A stretch of DNA of 64,000 nucleotides, taken from NCBI GenBank assembly GCA_023653075.1, contig JAMNXQ010000007.1, positions 1-64,000 of the forward strand, written 5' to 3'. Under the pieces are notes generated by a model that was not told where the DNA came from, searched no databases, and saw only the letters and a program-made list of their open reading frames with translations. This document shows positions 53,263-63,064 of the stretch, piece by piece. Numbering within the stretch: the stretch's first letter is position 1; every line of letters starts with the position of its first letter. The translations under genes were made by a program, and so were the position numbers. The stretch comes from Algoriphagus sp. (GTDB lineage: Bacteria; Bacteroidota; Bacteroidia; Cytophagales; Cyclobacteriaceae).

Positions 53263-53519
53263 GTCAATGGTCGACTGTCCATAGTCGACAGCAGATTCGA
53301 AAGAATATCAAGTTTAGAATCTAAATTTTGATTCGCTTTTCATTTACGGAGCGCAATTGACTGTGGTCCGTGGTCTATTGACATTTGGTCAACTGTCAAC
53401 GGTCTACTGTCGACAGCCAATTCGTTTTGAAACGGATGTTAGAATCAATTCTTTAATGCGTTTTTTATATTTAAAGCACAATTTACTGTGGACCGTGGAC
53501 CGTGGACTGTGGACTGTTG
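53263..53519. repeat. Two heptamer-armed elements on the right of the S23 gene
   Basis: Copy 3: left arm of four GTCNACN-like units (53263-53290), core, right arm of ACTGTGG-like units (53360-53387). Copy 4: left arm 53388-53415, core, right arm of five units (53485-53519; ACTGTGG, ACCGTGG and variants). Left and right arms of each copy are complementary in heptamer register, so each can fold into a hairpin with the core as loop. Confidence 0.85.
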
Positions 53520-53529
53520 ACAAAAAAAT

Positions 53530-54246
53530 TTACAACTCCAATTGGCGACGGTACAGTTGAATGGTGTTTTCCAAGCCGTAGTATAAGGCATCACAGACCA
53601 GCGCATGGCCTATAGAAACTTCTTCTAGCTGTGGGATTTGCTGCTTCAAAAAAGCTAAGTTGTGCAAGTCCAGATCATGTCCCGCATTGAGACCTAATCC
53701 GAGTTCAGCGGCCAACTTGGCTACCTCCACATAAGGTTGTACGGCTCTTGCTCGATCTATTGGATAGCCAGTTGCATAGGGCTCTGTATACAATTCTACC
53801 CGATCCGTGCCAGTTAGTTTGGCAGGCTCAAAGAATCTAGGTTCAGGATTGATAAAGATGGAAACTCGGGTACCCATTTCCTTCAGTTCAGCCACAATAT
53901 CCTGGAGCATGGATTGATGCTGGATGGTATCCCAACCGGTATTGGAAGTAATGGCCGTCGGTGGATCAGGGACTAGGGTGGCCTGAGCGGGCTTCACGGT
54001 TCGAATAAGCTCCATAAATCGCGCATCCGGGTAGCCTTCTATATTGAACTCGGTTCGCACGACTTTTGCCAGGTCCAACACATCCTGGTAGCGGATGTGC
54101 CGCTCATCGGGGCGGGGATGCACAGTGATTCCTTGCGCACCAAATCGCTCACAATCCAAAGCTACCTGTACCACATTGGGGTTGTTGGCACCTCTTGCAT
54201 TCCGCAGAGTGGCGATCTTGTTGATATTTACACTTAATTTTGTCAT
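53530..54246 (-). CDS. pdxJ: Pyridoxine 5'-phosphate synthase PdxJ
   Basis: TIM-barrel enzyme that condenses 1-deoxyxylulose-5-phosphate with 3-amino-2-oxopropyl phosphate to pyridoxine phosphate. The 238-residue product opens with [16 protein letters not shown], then [52 protein letters not shown] and [15 protein letters not shown], all PdxJ hallmarks. It encodes the DXP-dependent vitamin B6 route. Confidence 0.97.
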   Translation of the reverse strand: MTKLSVNINKIATLRNARGANNPNVVQVALDCERFGAQGITVHPRPDERHIRYQDVLDLAKVVRTEFNIEGYPDARFMELIRTVKPAQATLVPDPPTAITSNTGWDTIQHQSMLQDIVAELKEMGTRVSIFINPEPRFFEPAKLTGTDRVELYTEPYATGYPIDRARAVQPYVEVAKLAAELGLGLNAGHDLDLHNLAFLKQQIPQLEEVSIGHALVCDALYYGLENTIQLYRRQLEL

Positions 54247-54307
54247 TTAGGCACCAAAAAAAGGTATTTTTACTTTGTTGTCCTGGTATAACACAAAACT
54301 AAACCTT

Positions 54308-54760
54308 ATGGCTTTAAAGCAGCGAATAGAAACTGAAATAAAATCGGCAATGATTGCCAAAGACAAGGTGCGCTTGACCGCCCTTCGAGCAATCAAATCC
54401 TTAATCTTATTGGAAGAAACCAAGGAAGGCTACTCTGGAACTTTGAGCGAAGAAGAAGAACTAAAATTGCTTACCAAAGCGGCGAAGCAGCGCAAAGATT
54501 CGGCGGAAATCTACGAAAAGCAGAATCGTGCCGACCTCTTAGAAGTGGAATTGGCGGAGTTGGCTGTTATTCAGGAGTTTTTACCCAAGGCCTTATCAGA
54601 GGAAGAATTGATCCAGGCCATTCAAACCATCATCGATACCTGTGGTGCTTCTGGGCCAAAGGATATGGGGAAAGTGATGGGGCTGGCGAGCAAGGAACTG
54701 GCAGGGAAAGCAGATGGCAAAGCCATCGCTGAACAAGTCAAAGCCCTTTTATCTAAGTAA
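54308..54760 (+). CDS. GatB/YqeY domain-containing protein
   Basis: Helical protein of 150 residues matching the YqeY family, which shares its tail domain with the tRNA amidotransferase subunit GatB. Landmarks: LKQRIETEIKSAMIAKDKVRLTALRAIKS at the N-terminus, RKDSAEIYEKQNRADLLEVE, and LPKALSEEELIQAI with KDMGKVMG near the end. Function in tRNA metabolism is presumed. ATG 54308 is used; the longer frame begins at TTG. Confidence 0.9.
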   Translation: MALKQRIETEIKSAMIAKDKVRLTALRAIKSLILLEETKEGYSGTLSEEEELKLLTKAAKQRKDSAEIYEKQNRADLLEVELAELAVIQEFLPKALSEEELIQAIQTIIDTCGASGPKDMGKVMGLASKELAGKADGKAIAEQVKALLSK

Positions 54761-54761
54761 G

Positions 54762-55295
54762 TTGGAGCCGATTGATGTAGTCATCCTTGTCCTACTGGGT
54801 TTAGGAGCCTACGAAGGCTATAAGAAAGGTCTCTTGATGAGTGTAATCGGGATCTTTGGCTTTGTGTTAGCCATTGTGCTCGGCATTTACTTCATGGAGT
54901 TTGTAGGCAATTGGTTGGCTTCAGAAACCGACCAAGAGGCCTTAGCACTTCCAATAATTGCTTTTTTGCTGATTTTTTTTGGCACCCTTTTTCTGATCAA
55001 TATCGCTGGCCGGGCATTAAAAAAAATGCTTGGACTAGTCCTCCTAGGTGGTCTAGACAGCCTCGGAGGAGCAGTGCTAGGCATTGTGCGAACTGGGTTT
55101 TTTATCAGTTTGCTGGTTTGGGTTTTGGGAAAACTGGAACTGGAATCACTTAAAAAATGGCAAACCGATAGTGAGTATCTGGCCTTCATCGAACCCCTTA
55201 CCCCAGAAGTCCTTGAATTATTAGACCCTATTCTGCCTTCCGTCAAAGAAGCGAGCCAAGAGTTGATTCAAAAGATTGAGGGAGACACCAACTAA
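54762..55295 (+). CDS. CvpA family membrane protein
   Basis: Membrane protein of about 177 residues with four hydrophobic segments, matching CvpA (colicin V production family). The N-terminal PIDVVILVLLGLGAYEGYKKGL is the family signature. The frame is open from ATG 54714, inside yqeY, but the homologous N-terminus begins at TTG 54762, immediately after the yqeY stop, so coupled translation from TTG is likely. Role in bacteria is poorly defined. Confidence 0.83.
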   Translation: MEPIDVVILVLLGLGAYEGYKKGLLMSVIGIFGFVLAIVLGIYFMEFVGNWLASETDQEALALPIIAFLLIFFGTLFLINIAGRALKKMLGLVLLGGLDSLGGAVLGIVRTGFFISLLVWVLGKLELESLKKWQTDSEYLAFIEPLTPEVLELLDPILPSVKEASQELIQKIEGDTN

Positions 55296-55328
55296 AAAAG
55301 GCTTTCTCTCGAGAAAGCCTTTTTTTTG
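55294..55328. terminator. Bidirectional terminator between cvpA and the LolA-like gene
   Basis: GGCTTTCT pairs with AGAAAGCC around a CTCG loop, extended by AAAAAA before and TTTTTTTT after. It serves both convergent genes. Confidence 0.92.
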
Positions 55329-55342
55329 TAGAGTTCATTAAT

Positions 55343-55996
55343 TTACCTTAAATCAATCACTTCAATTCCTGGGTATTTTTTAAGATCGAAGGTGAAGTAA
55401 CTCAAGGGAAGGCTGGGTGCAGCTTTCAAGTTTTTGAAGGAATAGGTAAATACGCCACCCTGACCATCGAGCATTTCCCATCCCAATAGTTGCTGAGTCG
55501 CTTTTTCAATGAGCAAGCGAACTTGCTTGAAAGGGGCATTGGATTTCAACGCAGTCAATTCCACCGTGGAAATGGGCTTTCCCTGATACGTTTTGTCTGC
55601 CAAAAGCTTGTAGTTAAATCCAGATTGGTACAGGGTATAAATATTGGAAGGGGTCAACTCGCCCTCCATCCCGGCCGCATCGTTGATGGTAACCTCTTTG
55701 TATCCACCTGTCTGGATAAAGGTCCAGACGGTCTTGCCGTCGTTGTAAATTTCTTGATCAGGAAGCTTGAGGCGGTACTTATCGCCCAATACCGCTACTT
55801 CTCCACTCTGCCGGTCACCAGCTCCGGCTTCATCTTGGAAGGTATATTCAAAGCTAGCCGTGAAGCCCTTCATGCTCTGAAATTTTTGGCTCATGGCATC
55901 CAAGACTACTTTTGCCTTGGGGTCTTTTTGAGCTTGGCTTGGAGCCGCAAAAAAGCAGGAAGCTAAAAATGCAAAAAAAAGAATTCTACAATTCAT
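55343..55996 (-). CDS. LolA-like outer-membrane lipoprotein carrier protein
   Basis: Periplasmic protein of 217 residues with a signal peptide (about 1-22, ending APSQAQ). The mature part has the LolA-like beta pattern: FQSMKGFTASFEYTFQDE, EVAVLGDKYRLKLPDQEIYNDGKTVWTF, and FNYKLLADK. Bacteroidota members shuttle lipoproteins or act in flexirubin-type lipid contexts; the cargo here is inferred. Start 55996 is chosen for the signal peptide. It lies 31 nt after ftsK on the same strand. Confidence 0.85.
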   Translation of the reverse strand: MNCRILFFAFLASCFFAAPSQAQKDPKAKVVLDAMSQKFQSMKGFTASFEYTFQDEAGAGDRQSGEVAVLGDKYRLKLPDQEIYNDGKTVWTFIQTGGYKEVTINDAAGMEGELTPSNIYTLYQSGFNYKLLADKTYQGKPISTVELTALKSNAPFKQVRLLIEKATQQLLGWEMLDGQGGVFTYSFKNLKAAPSLPLSYFTFDLKKYPGIEVIDLR

Positions 55997-56027
55997 GGAT
56001 TGGTCTGCCGTAATCAATAAGCATCGC

Positions 56028-58541
56028 TTACAAACTACTCAATAACCGTTCCAAACTTACTTCGTCCTGGATTAAAACCTCCCGAGCCTTGGATCCTTCA
56101 AAAGGCCCAACCACTCCTGCAGCTTCTAGTTGATCTATAATTCTACCAGCTCGATTGTATCCTAGCTTCAACTTTCGCTGAATCAAAGAGGTACTCCCTT
56201 GTTGGTGCAACACAATCAGACGAGCTGCCTCATCAAACAATGGATCTCTATCAGACAAGTCTATGTCCGATCCTGAGCCTTCCCCATCTTCCCCAACATA
56301 TTCTGGAAGTAAATAGGCAGAGGAATAGCCTTTTTGCTCACCAATCCAGTCGCAAACTGCATCTACCTCTGGGGTATCTAGGAAGGCACACTGGATACGG
56401 GTCATTTCAGAACCTACCGAAAGGAGCATGTCTCCCATACCGATCAATTGATCTGCCCCTCCAGCATCCAAAATGGTGCGTGAGTCAATCTTGGAAGTGA
56501 CACGGAAAGAAAGTCGAGCTGGGAAGTTAGCCTTGATCACACCCGTAATCACGTTTACGGAAGGACGCTGGGTGGCGACTACCAAGTGAATCCCAATGGC
56601 TCGAGCGAGCTGCGCCAAGCGCGCAATAGGCGCTTCAATTTCCTTGCCAGCCGTCATCATCAAATCCGCCAACTCATCGATGACCAGTACGATGTAGGGC
56701 ATGAAGTAATGTCCATTTTGCGGGTTCAACTTCCGTGCAACAAACTTGGCATTGTACTCCTTCAAATTACGTACCCCCGCTTCTTTGAGCAAGGTGTAGC
56801 GGTTGTCCATCTCAATACACAAGGAATTGAGTGTATGGATTACCTTCTTGGTATCCGTGATGATCGCCTCCTCCGCACCAGGGAGCTTGGCAAGGAAATG
56901 CCTTTCAATCTTATTGAAAAGGGTCAATTCCACCTTTTTCGGATCAACCAGGACAAACTTCAGCTGAGAAGGATGCTTCTTGTAGATCAGGGATGCCAAA
57001 ATCATGTTGAGTCCTACCGACTTTCCTTGACCTGTCGCACCAGCCATCAACAAGTGTGGCATCTTGGCCAAATCGGCGACGAACACTTCGTTGGAGATGG
57101 TTTTACCCAAAGCAATCGGCAAGTCCTTATCGGACTTCATGAATTTTTCAGTTCCTAGCACCGCGCGTGCAGGCACTAGTTCTCGGTTTTTGTTGGGTAC
57201 TTCAATGCCTATGGTGCCTTTACCAGGGATAGGCGCAATGATTCGAATGCCTAAGGCAGCCAAACTCAAGGCGATGTCATCTTCCAAATTTTTGATCTTG
57301 GAAATTTTCACACCCGGGTTGGGTACAATTTCATACAGGGTGACGGTAGGACCAATGGTCGCTTGAATGCCTTGAATGCCGATCTGGAAATTCTCCAAAG
57401 TCGTCACAATCTTGTCCTTGTTTTCTTCGAGTTCCTGACGCGATACGGTGACCTTCTTCACATCGTATTCGTTGAGCAAGTCAATCGTCGGATACTTGTA
57501 TCGGGGTAGGTCTAAGGTCGGATCATAGGGATCCAAATTTTCCACCTCTTCAGCAGTCTTTTCTTCTTCAGGGCCCTTTTGTACGGTGAAATTCCCATCT
57601 CTGAGTACCACCGGCTCGTTTTCATCCTCCAGCAAATTTAACTGAGGCACATCGAAAAGATCCTCTTCCAAGTCATCTGTCACTAGTAAAGGAGGGGTAG
57701 CAGGTGCTACAGGCTCATCCGCCATACTGAATTCTACCTTATCCCCAGCCATGGGCAGGCTAGGATCGTCTGATTTTACTTCCCACTCGGATCCATCATC
57801 TTCAATCTCTTCCTCCGATCCAGAGGTGCCAAAAGGGGAAGGAATTCCAGATTCAACCCCATCCTCAAGATTCATGTCATCCGAAAGTTTTGGTTTCGGT
57901 GCAAACCAATTGAGTTGCTGGATTCCATAAAATAGGATGATGAAAATAAATAGGGTACCCCCAATCAGGATCCAAGTTCCCATCCCTAAAAAGTCGAAGG
58001 AAAGTCTAGCCAATTCGTAGCCCAACCCTCCGGACAGAAAACTCCAATTTGAATAGCCATCCACCAGTATGCCGGCATAGCCCGTCACCAATCCAATCCA
58101 AGCGGTAAAGAAAAGCGCAAATAGCGCATAACGTGTCAACGAATAGAGGGAGAGTTTGAAGGTCCAGCGAAAGCCTAGTAGAAACAAAAATGGCGGAAAC
58201 AAGAAAGCTGCAACCCCAAACCAACGGAAGATCATCCAATGAGCAGCTTGAGCACCTAGGTAGCCCAACCAATTTTTAGACTCCTTGGCTGCATCGCGGA
58301 CTGCCTGATCTGGATTGTTCATGACCAAACTCTGGTCTTGGGGTCCATTCATCAAGTAGGAAGCAAAGGCCACCACCAAAAAAATGCTGATTGAAATCAA
58401 AATAATTCCAAAGGTAATCCCTACCTGCTTGGTCTCGATTTTTCCAAAGGAAAAGGAAGGCTTTTTCGGTTCCGGACTTGCTTTGGGCGCGTTTTCAGCT
58501 TTTTTTCGAAACGTATTGGTCTTGGGTGATTCAGATGCCAT
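56028..58541 (-). CDS. ftsK: DNA translocase FtsK/SpoIIIE
   Basis: Septum-located ATPase that pumps chromosome ends and activates XerCD at dif. The 837-residue protein has an N-terminal membrane domain with about four helices (40-64, 103-128, 138-162, 188-208), an acidic linker (about 212-345), and the motor with Walker A GATGQGKS (501-508) and FVLVDPKKVELTLF before Walker B VLVIDELADLMM. The C-terminal winged-helix gamma domain (last 65 residues, STSLIQRKLKLGYNRAGRIIDQLE) reads KOPS-type DNA polarity motifs. Confidence 0.96.
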   Translation of the reverse strand: MASESPKTNTFRKKAENAPKASPEPKKPSFSFGKIETKQVGITFGIILISISIFLVVAFASYLMNGPQDQSLVMNNPDQAVRDAAKESKNWLGYLGAQAAHWMIFRWFGVAAFLFPPFLFLLGFRWTFKLSLYSLTRYALFALFFTAWIGLVTGYAGILVDGYSNWSFLSGGLGYELARLSFDFLGMGTWILIGGTLFIFIILFYGIQQLNWFAPKPKLSDDMNLEDGVESGIPSPFGTSGSEEEIEDDGSEWEVKSDDPSLPMAGDKVEFSMADEPVAPATPPLLVTDDLEEDLFDVPQLNLLEDENEPVVLRDGNFTVQKGPEEEKTAEEVENLDPYDPTLDLPRYKYPTIDLLNEYDVKKVTVSRQELEENKDKIVTTLENFQIGIQGIQATIGPTVTLYEIVPNPGVKISKIKNLEDDIALSLAALGIRIIAPIPGKGTIGIEVPNKNRELVPARAVLGTEKFMKSDKDLPIALGKTISNEVFVADLAKMPHLLMAGATGQGKSVGLNMILASLIYKKHPSQLKFVLVDPKKVELTLFNKIERHFLAKLPGAEEAIITDTKKVIHTLNSLCIEMDNRYTLLKEAGVRNLKEYNAKFVARKLNPQNGHYFMPYIVLVIDELADLMMTAGKEIEAPIARLAQLARAIGIHLVVATQRPSVNVITGVIKANFPARLSFRVTSKIDSRTILDAGGADQLIGMGDMLLSVGSEMTRIQCAFLDTPEVDAVCDWIGEQKGYSSAYLLPEYVGEDGEGSGSDIDLSDRDPLFDEAARLIVLHQQGSTSLIQRKLKLGYNRAGRIIDQLEAAGVVGPFEGSKAREVLIQDEVSLERLLSSL

Positions 58542-58594
58542 TTGCAGATAAAATACGGAGGTTAATGTTAGCCAAAAGTGAGAAGAATGCCAAC

Positions 58595-59635
58595 TTACTT
58601 CGAGAATTTGAGCAGGAGACCCTTCTTGATTTTTTTGATTAAGGAAGGTCCCTCATAAATCATGCCCGAGTATACTTGAACTAGACTTGCGCCAGCTTCC
58701 AACTTCTCGATAGCGTCTTTAGCGGAGAACACACCCCCCACCCCTACAATTGGAAATGCACCTCCAGACTGCTGGTGAAGGTAGCGAATGACCTCGGTGC
58801 TCCTTTTTTCCAAGGCCTTACCACTCAAGCCACCCGCACCAATGTTTTCTAGTTTTTGGGAATTGGTCTGCAAGTTAGATCGATCCAAGGTGGTATTGGT
58901 GGCAATTACTCCTTCTATCTGCGTCTCTCGCACAATCTCAATGATGTCATCGAGCTGTCCATTCGTCAAGTCAGGGGCGATTTTGAGTAAAATGGGCTTG
59001 GGTTGCGGATGCTTTGCATTGGCATCCTTGACCCCTAGCAAGAGCTTTTTTAATGGCTCTTTTTCCTGAAGATCACGAAGATTGGGGGTATTGGGTGAAC
59101 TTACATTCACCACAAAGTAATCCACGTAGGGATGCAAGGCTTCTAGACAAATTAAATAGTCAGAAAGCGCCTCCTCATTTGGAGTCACCTTGTTCTTGCC
59201 AATATTTCCGCCTACGATGACGGAAGATTTTCTCTTTTTCAGTCGCTCAATCGCGCCCAGCACTCCGCCATTGTTGAAACCCATGCGGTTGATCAAGGCC
59301 TCGTCTTCGGGTAATCGAAATAGTCGAGGTAGAGGATTGCCTTCTTGAGGCTTGGGAGTAAGCGTACCGATTTCAATAAAGCCAAATCCCAGCATCGCCA
59401 TCTCGTCAATGAGCTTCGCATCCTTGTCAAAGCCAGCTGCTAGTCCCACTGGATTTGAAAATTTCAAGCCAAATACCTCCCGCTCTAATCGAGGATCTTC
59501 CAATCGAAAGAGGGATTGTAAGACGGACTTAAGTACAGGAAAATTAAAAGCCCATTTGATCAGACCAAAGGTAAAGTGGTGGGCAGACTCGGGCTGCTGT
59601 AAAAAAAGAATGGGTTTGATGAGCTGCTTATACAC
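58595..59635 (-). CDS. pyrD: Dihydroorotate dehydrogenase (quinone), class 2
   Basis: FMN enzyme of pyrimidine synthesis that oxidises dihydroorotate with quinone. The 346-residue length and the N-terminal helical extension (about 1-45) indicate membrane-associated class 2. Motifs: [59 protein letters not shown] with the catalytic serine, and [13 protein letters not shown]. Confidence 0.96.
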   Translation of the reverse strand: MYKQLIKPILFLQQPESAHHFTFGLIKWAFNFPVLKSVLQSLFRLEDPRLEREVFGLKFSNPVGLAAGFDKDAKLIDEMAMLGFGFIEIGTLTPKPQEGNPLPRLFRLPEDEALINRMGFNNGGVLGAIERLKKRKSSVIVGGNIGKNKVTPNEEALSDYLICLEALHPYVDYFVVNVSSPNTPNLRDLQEKEPLKKLLLGVKDANAKHPQPKPILLKIAPDLTNGQLDDIIEIVRETQIEGVIATNTTLDRSNLQTNSQKLENIGAGGLSGKALEKRSTEVIRYLHQQSGGAFPIVGVGGVFSAKDAIEKLEAGASLVQVYSGMIYEGPSLIKKIKKGLLLKFSK

Positions 59636-59717
59636 GGGAGGATTCAGCTTGGGTTTACAAGGGATTGGGGCAAATTCGCCCGATTAATTTAGCATTTGAC
59701 TGCCTAGGAAACAAAAA

Positions 59718-59741
59718 GAAACCGGCCCAAGGACCGGTTTC
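59718..59741 (-). terminator. Rho-independent terminator of guaB
   Basis: GAAACCGG (59718-59725) pairs with CCGGTTTC (59734-59741) over an 8-nt loop. On the minus strand it is followed by TTTTTGTTT, just after the guaB stop at 59748. Confidence 0.85.
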
Positions 59742-59747
59742 CCGAGT

Positions 59748-61250
<1,503 letters not shown>

Positions 61251-61262
61251 CTATTTGCCCGT

Positions 61263-61270
61263 CAAAGTTA
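61263..61270 (-). promoter_or_regulatory. -7 box (TAACTTTG) of guaB
   Basis: Minus-strand TAnnTTTG match 37 nt before the guaB ATG, giving a leader of about 30 nt. No TTG at 20 nt upstream. Confidence 0.55.
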
Positions 61271-61315
61271 CATGGAATTTGCGTTGGAATACTAGAATGT
61301 GAAAAATATTATTGT

Positions 61316-61498
61316 ACAATGTACCAAGTATCAAGTAATCAGTATCAAGTAGCAAGATTTTCCAGAAACAAGATGCAAGAAACAAGAGCCGAGATGAATG
61401 ATACTCCTGATTAGCAGGAGTTTCCTAGCAGCAGAATAGTAAGTCTAATCTCTTGGTTCTTGGTTCTAATCGTTTTGATACTTGATACTTGCTACTTT
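61316..61498. repeat. Heptamer-armed hairpin element, copy 1
   Basis: Outer left arm: six 7-bp units close to ATCAAGT at 61316-61357. Inner left arm: AAACAAG, ATGCAAG, AAACAAG at 61366-61386. Central hairpin ACTCCTG-ATTAG-CAGGAGT (61403-61421). Inner right arm: TCTTGGT units near 61451-61464. Outer right arm: TTGATAC, TTGATAC, TTGCTAC ending near 61496. The arms are nested and complementary. Confidence 0.88.
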
Positions 61499-61505
61499 AA
61501 ATAAT

Positions 61506-61618
61506 GCCGGACGCTGATTTAAGATTGTCGAATTAGGGATTCGTAAAGGGATCGGTATAACGAACTTTGGGGGGAAATGCGAATTTCTACATTGTACCTG
61601 GTACATTGTACTTGGTAC
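61506..61618. repeat. Spacer between element copies: decayed GGACGCC units and a GTAC-type heptamer array
   Basis: 61506-61520 carries GCCGGACGCTGA, a decayed relative of the array at 21000. At 61591-61618 four exact 7-bp units (ATTGTAC, CTGGTAC, ATTGTAC, TTGGTAC) are inverted relative to the start of copy 1 at 61316. No coding potential seen. Confidence 0.75.
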
Positions 61619-61624
61619 TTTGAT

Positions 61625-61789
61625 AGTATCAAGTAGCAAGATTTTCCAGAAACAAGATGCAAGAAACAAGAGCCGAGATGAATGATACTCCTGATTAGCA
61701 GGAGTTTCCTAGCAGCAGAATAGTAAGTCTAATCTCTTGGCTCTTGGTTCTAATCGTCTTGATACTTGATACTAGCTACTTGCTACTGT
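61625..61789. repeat. Heptamer-armed hairpin element, copy 2
   Basis: 61625-61771 repeats 61341-61487 at a constant 284-bp offset with two mismatches (61741 and 61758). The copies then differ by one 7-bp unit: copy 2 has an extra AGCTACT at 61774-61780. Ends just before the RsmB-like gene stop. Confidence 0.92.
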
Positions 61790-61793
61790 TAAC

Positions 61794-62981
61794 TTACTTC
61801 TTCAACAGCCTCGCGATATAAAACCCATCAAAGCCACTTTCTTGGGCAAGCACTTTGCGGTCTTCAATTAATTCAAAGTCTTTGCCCGCCTCACTTGCCA
61901 AAAACTTTTTGACTTGTTCCTCATTTTCCGAAGGGAGAATACTGCAAGTCGCATAGACTAGTTGCCCTCCTTTTTTCAACATGGAAGGATAGCTCTGCAG
62001 GATTTCTTGCTGGGTTTCCTGCACTTTTTGGATGGACTCTAGCGACAGCTTCCACTTCGTATCTGGGTTTCTGCGTAGCACGCCTAACCCTGAGCAAGGT
62101 ACATCCAAAAGCAGGCGGTCCGCAGATTCCTTGAGACGCTTGATGGTCTTGGATCCTTCGATGACCTTGGGTTCAAAAATAGAAACCCCATTTCTACGCG
62201 CTCGGAGCTTTGCCTGCTGCAACTTCCACTCTTCCACATCCATGGCGATGACTTTTCCTTTGTTGCCCATCAGGGCTGCCAAATGCAATGACTTCCCTCC
62301 AGCGCCAGCACAGGCATCGATAACCCGCATGCCCGGCTCCACTTGGAGTGCAGCAGCGACCAGCTGAGAACTCGCGTCTTGAACTTCAAACAAGCCTTCC
62401 TTGAAAGAAGGATGGCGGAATACGTTTTGACGTTCTTCAAGCACCAGCGCATCGGGGTAGCCTTTGACCAGGTAACTGCGGATGCCGTCGGCCTCTAGGA
62501 GGTTTTTGAGTCGCTCTCTGGTAGTTTTTAGGGTATTCACACGCAGCACCACCTCTGCCTCTTCATTGAGTGCATGGATTTCAGCTTCCCACTTCTCTCC
62601 CAACTCTTGGGATCCTAAAGTTTGGAGCCATTCGGGAACGGATTCGATTAATCCCGGATCGGAGATGGAATCGTATTTTGATTTTATTTTTTCGGGTTGC
62701 AGCCGCGCAAATTCATCCCAGGGGGGAAGTTCATTTCCCTGCATCAGCCAGTAGGTGCCGAAGAGGTCCCAAGGGTCTTTGGAAGGGCTGAGAAAATTGA
62801 TCAGACGCCACCAGCGCACCATCTCGTAGGTGGTCTCCGCAATGAAGGAACGGTCCTTAGCTCCCCACTTGGGGTTGGATTTTAGCGTGCGTTCAATGAC
62901 TTTGTCCGCATACTGACCCTCTACAAAAATTGCTTCCAAGGCCTGATGAACGCCTCTGATGGTGTTGTTGTGTAACTTCAT
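61794..62981 (-). CDS. RsmB/NOP-family RNA m5C methyltransferase
   Basis: SAM-dependent cytosine-5 RNA methyltransferase of 395 residues. The N-terminal part (about 1-140) is helical, NusB-like. The catalytic part has VIDACAGAGGKSLHLAALM (SAM loop), LLLDVPCSGLGVLRRNPDTKW (cysteine of motif IV) and YATCSILPSENEEQ (catalytic cysteine of motif VI). Similar to RsmB; the exact rRNA site is inferred. A second catalytic cysteine pair is intact. Confidence 0.92.
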   Translation of the reverse strand: MKLHNNTIRGVHQALEAIFVEGQYADKVIERTLKSNPKWGAKDRSFIAETTYEMVRWWRLINFLSPSKDPWDLFGTYWLMQGNELPPWDEFARLQPEKIKSKYDSISDPGLIESVPEWLQTLGSQELGEKWEAEIHALNEEAEVVLRVNTLKTTRERLKNLLEADGIRSYLVKGYPDALVLEERQNVFRHPSFKEGLFEVQDASSQLVAAALQVEPGMRVIDACAGAGGKSLHLAALMGNKGKVIAMDVEEWKLQQAKLRARRNGVSIFEPKVIEGSKTIKRLKESADRLLLDVPCSGLGVLRRNPDTKWKLSLESIQKVQETQQEILQSYPSMLKKGGQLVYATCSILPSENEEQVKKFLASEAGKDFELIEDRKVLAQESGFDGFYIARLLKK

Positions 62982-62998
62982 AAATCAAAATTCTGGAG

Positions 62999-63006
62999 CA
63001 AAGGTA
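62999..63006 (-). promoter_or_regulatory. -7 box (TACCTTTG) of the RsmB-like gene
   Basis: Minus-strand TAnnTTTG match 18 nt before the ATG at 62981. No clear -33 TTG. Confidence 0.5.
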
Positions 63007-63064
63007 CAACAATCCTAGGGAAAGCCACGAGGACAGACACCATTCACTGCTTTTGAATGACAAA

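Noticed and set aside
61341-61771. Possible two-unit CRISPR array
   Set aside because: Only two copies of a 147-bp, internally palindromic unit, no short regular spacers and no cas genes.
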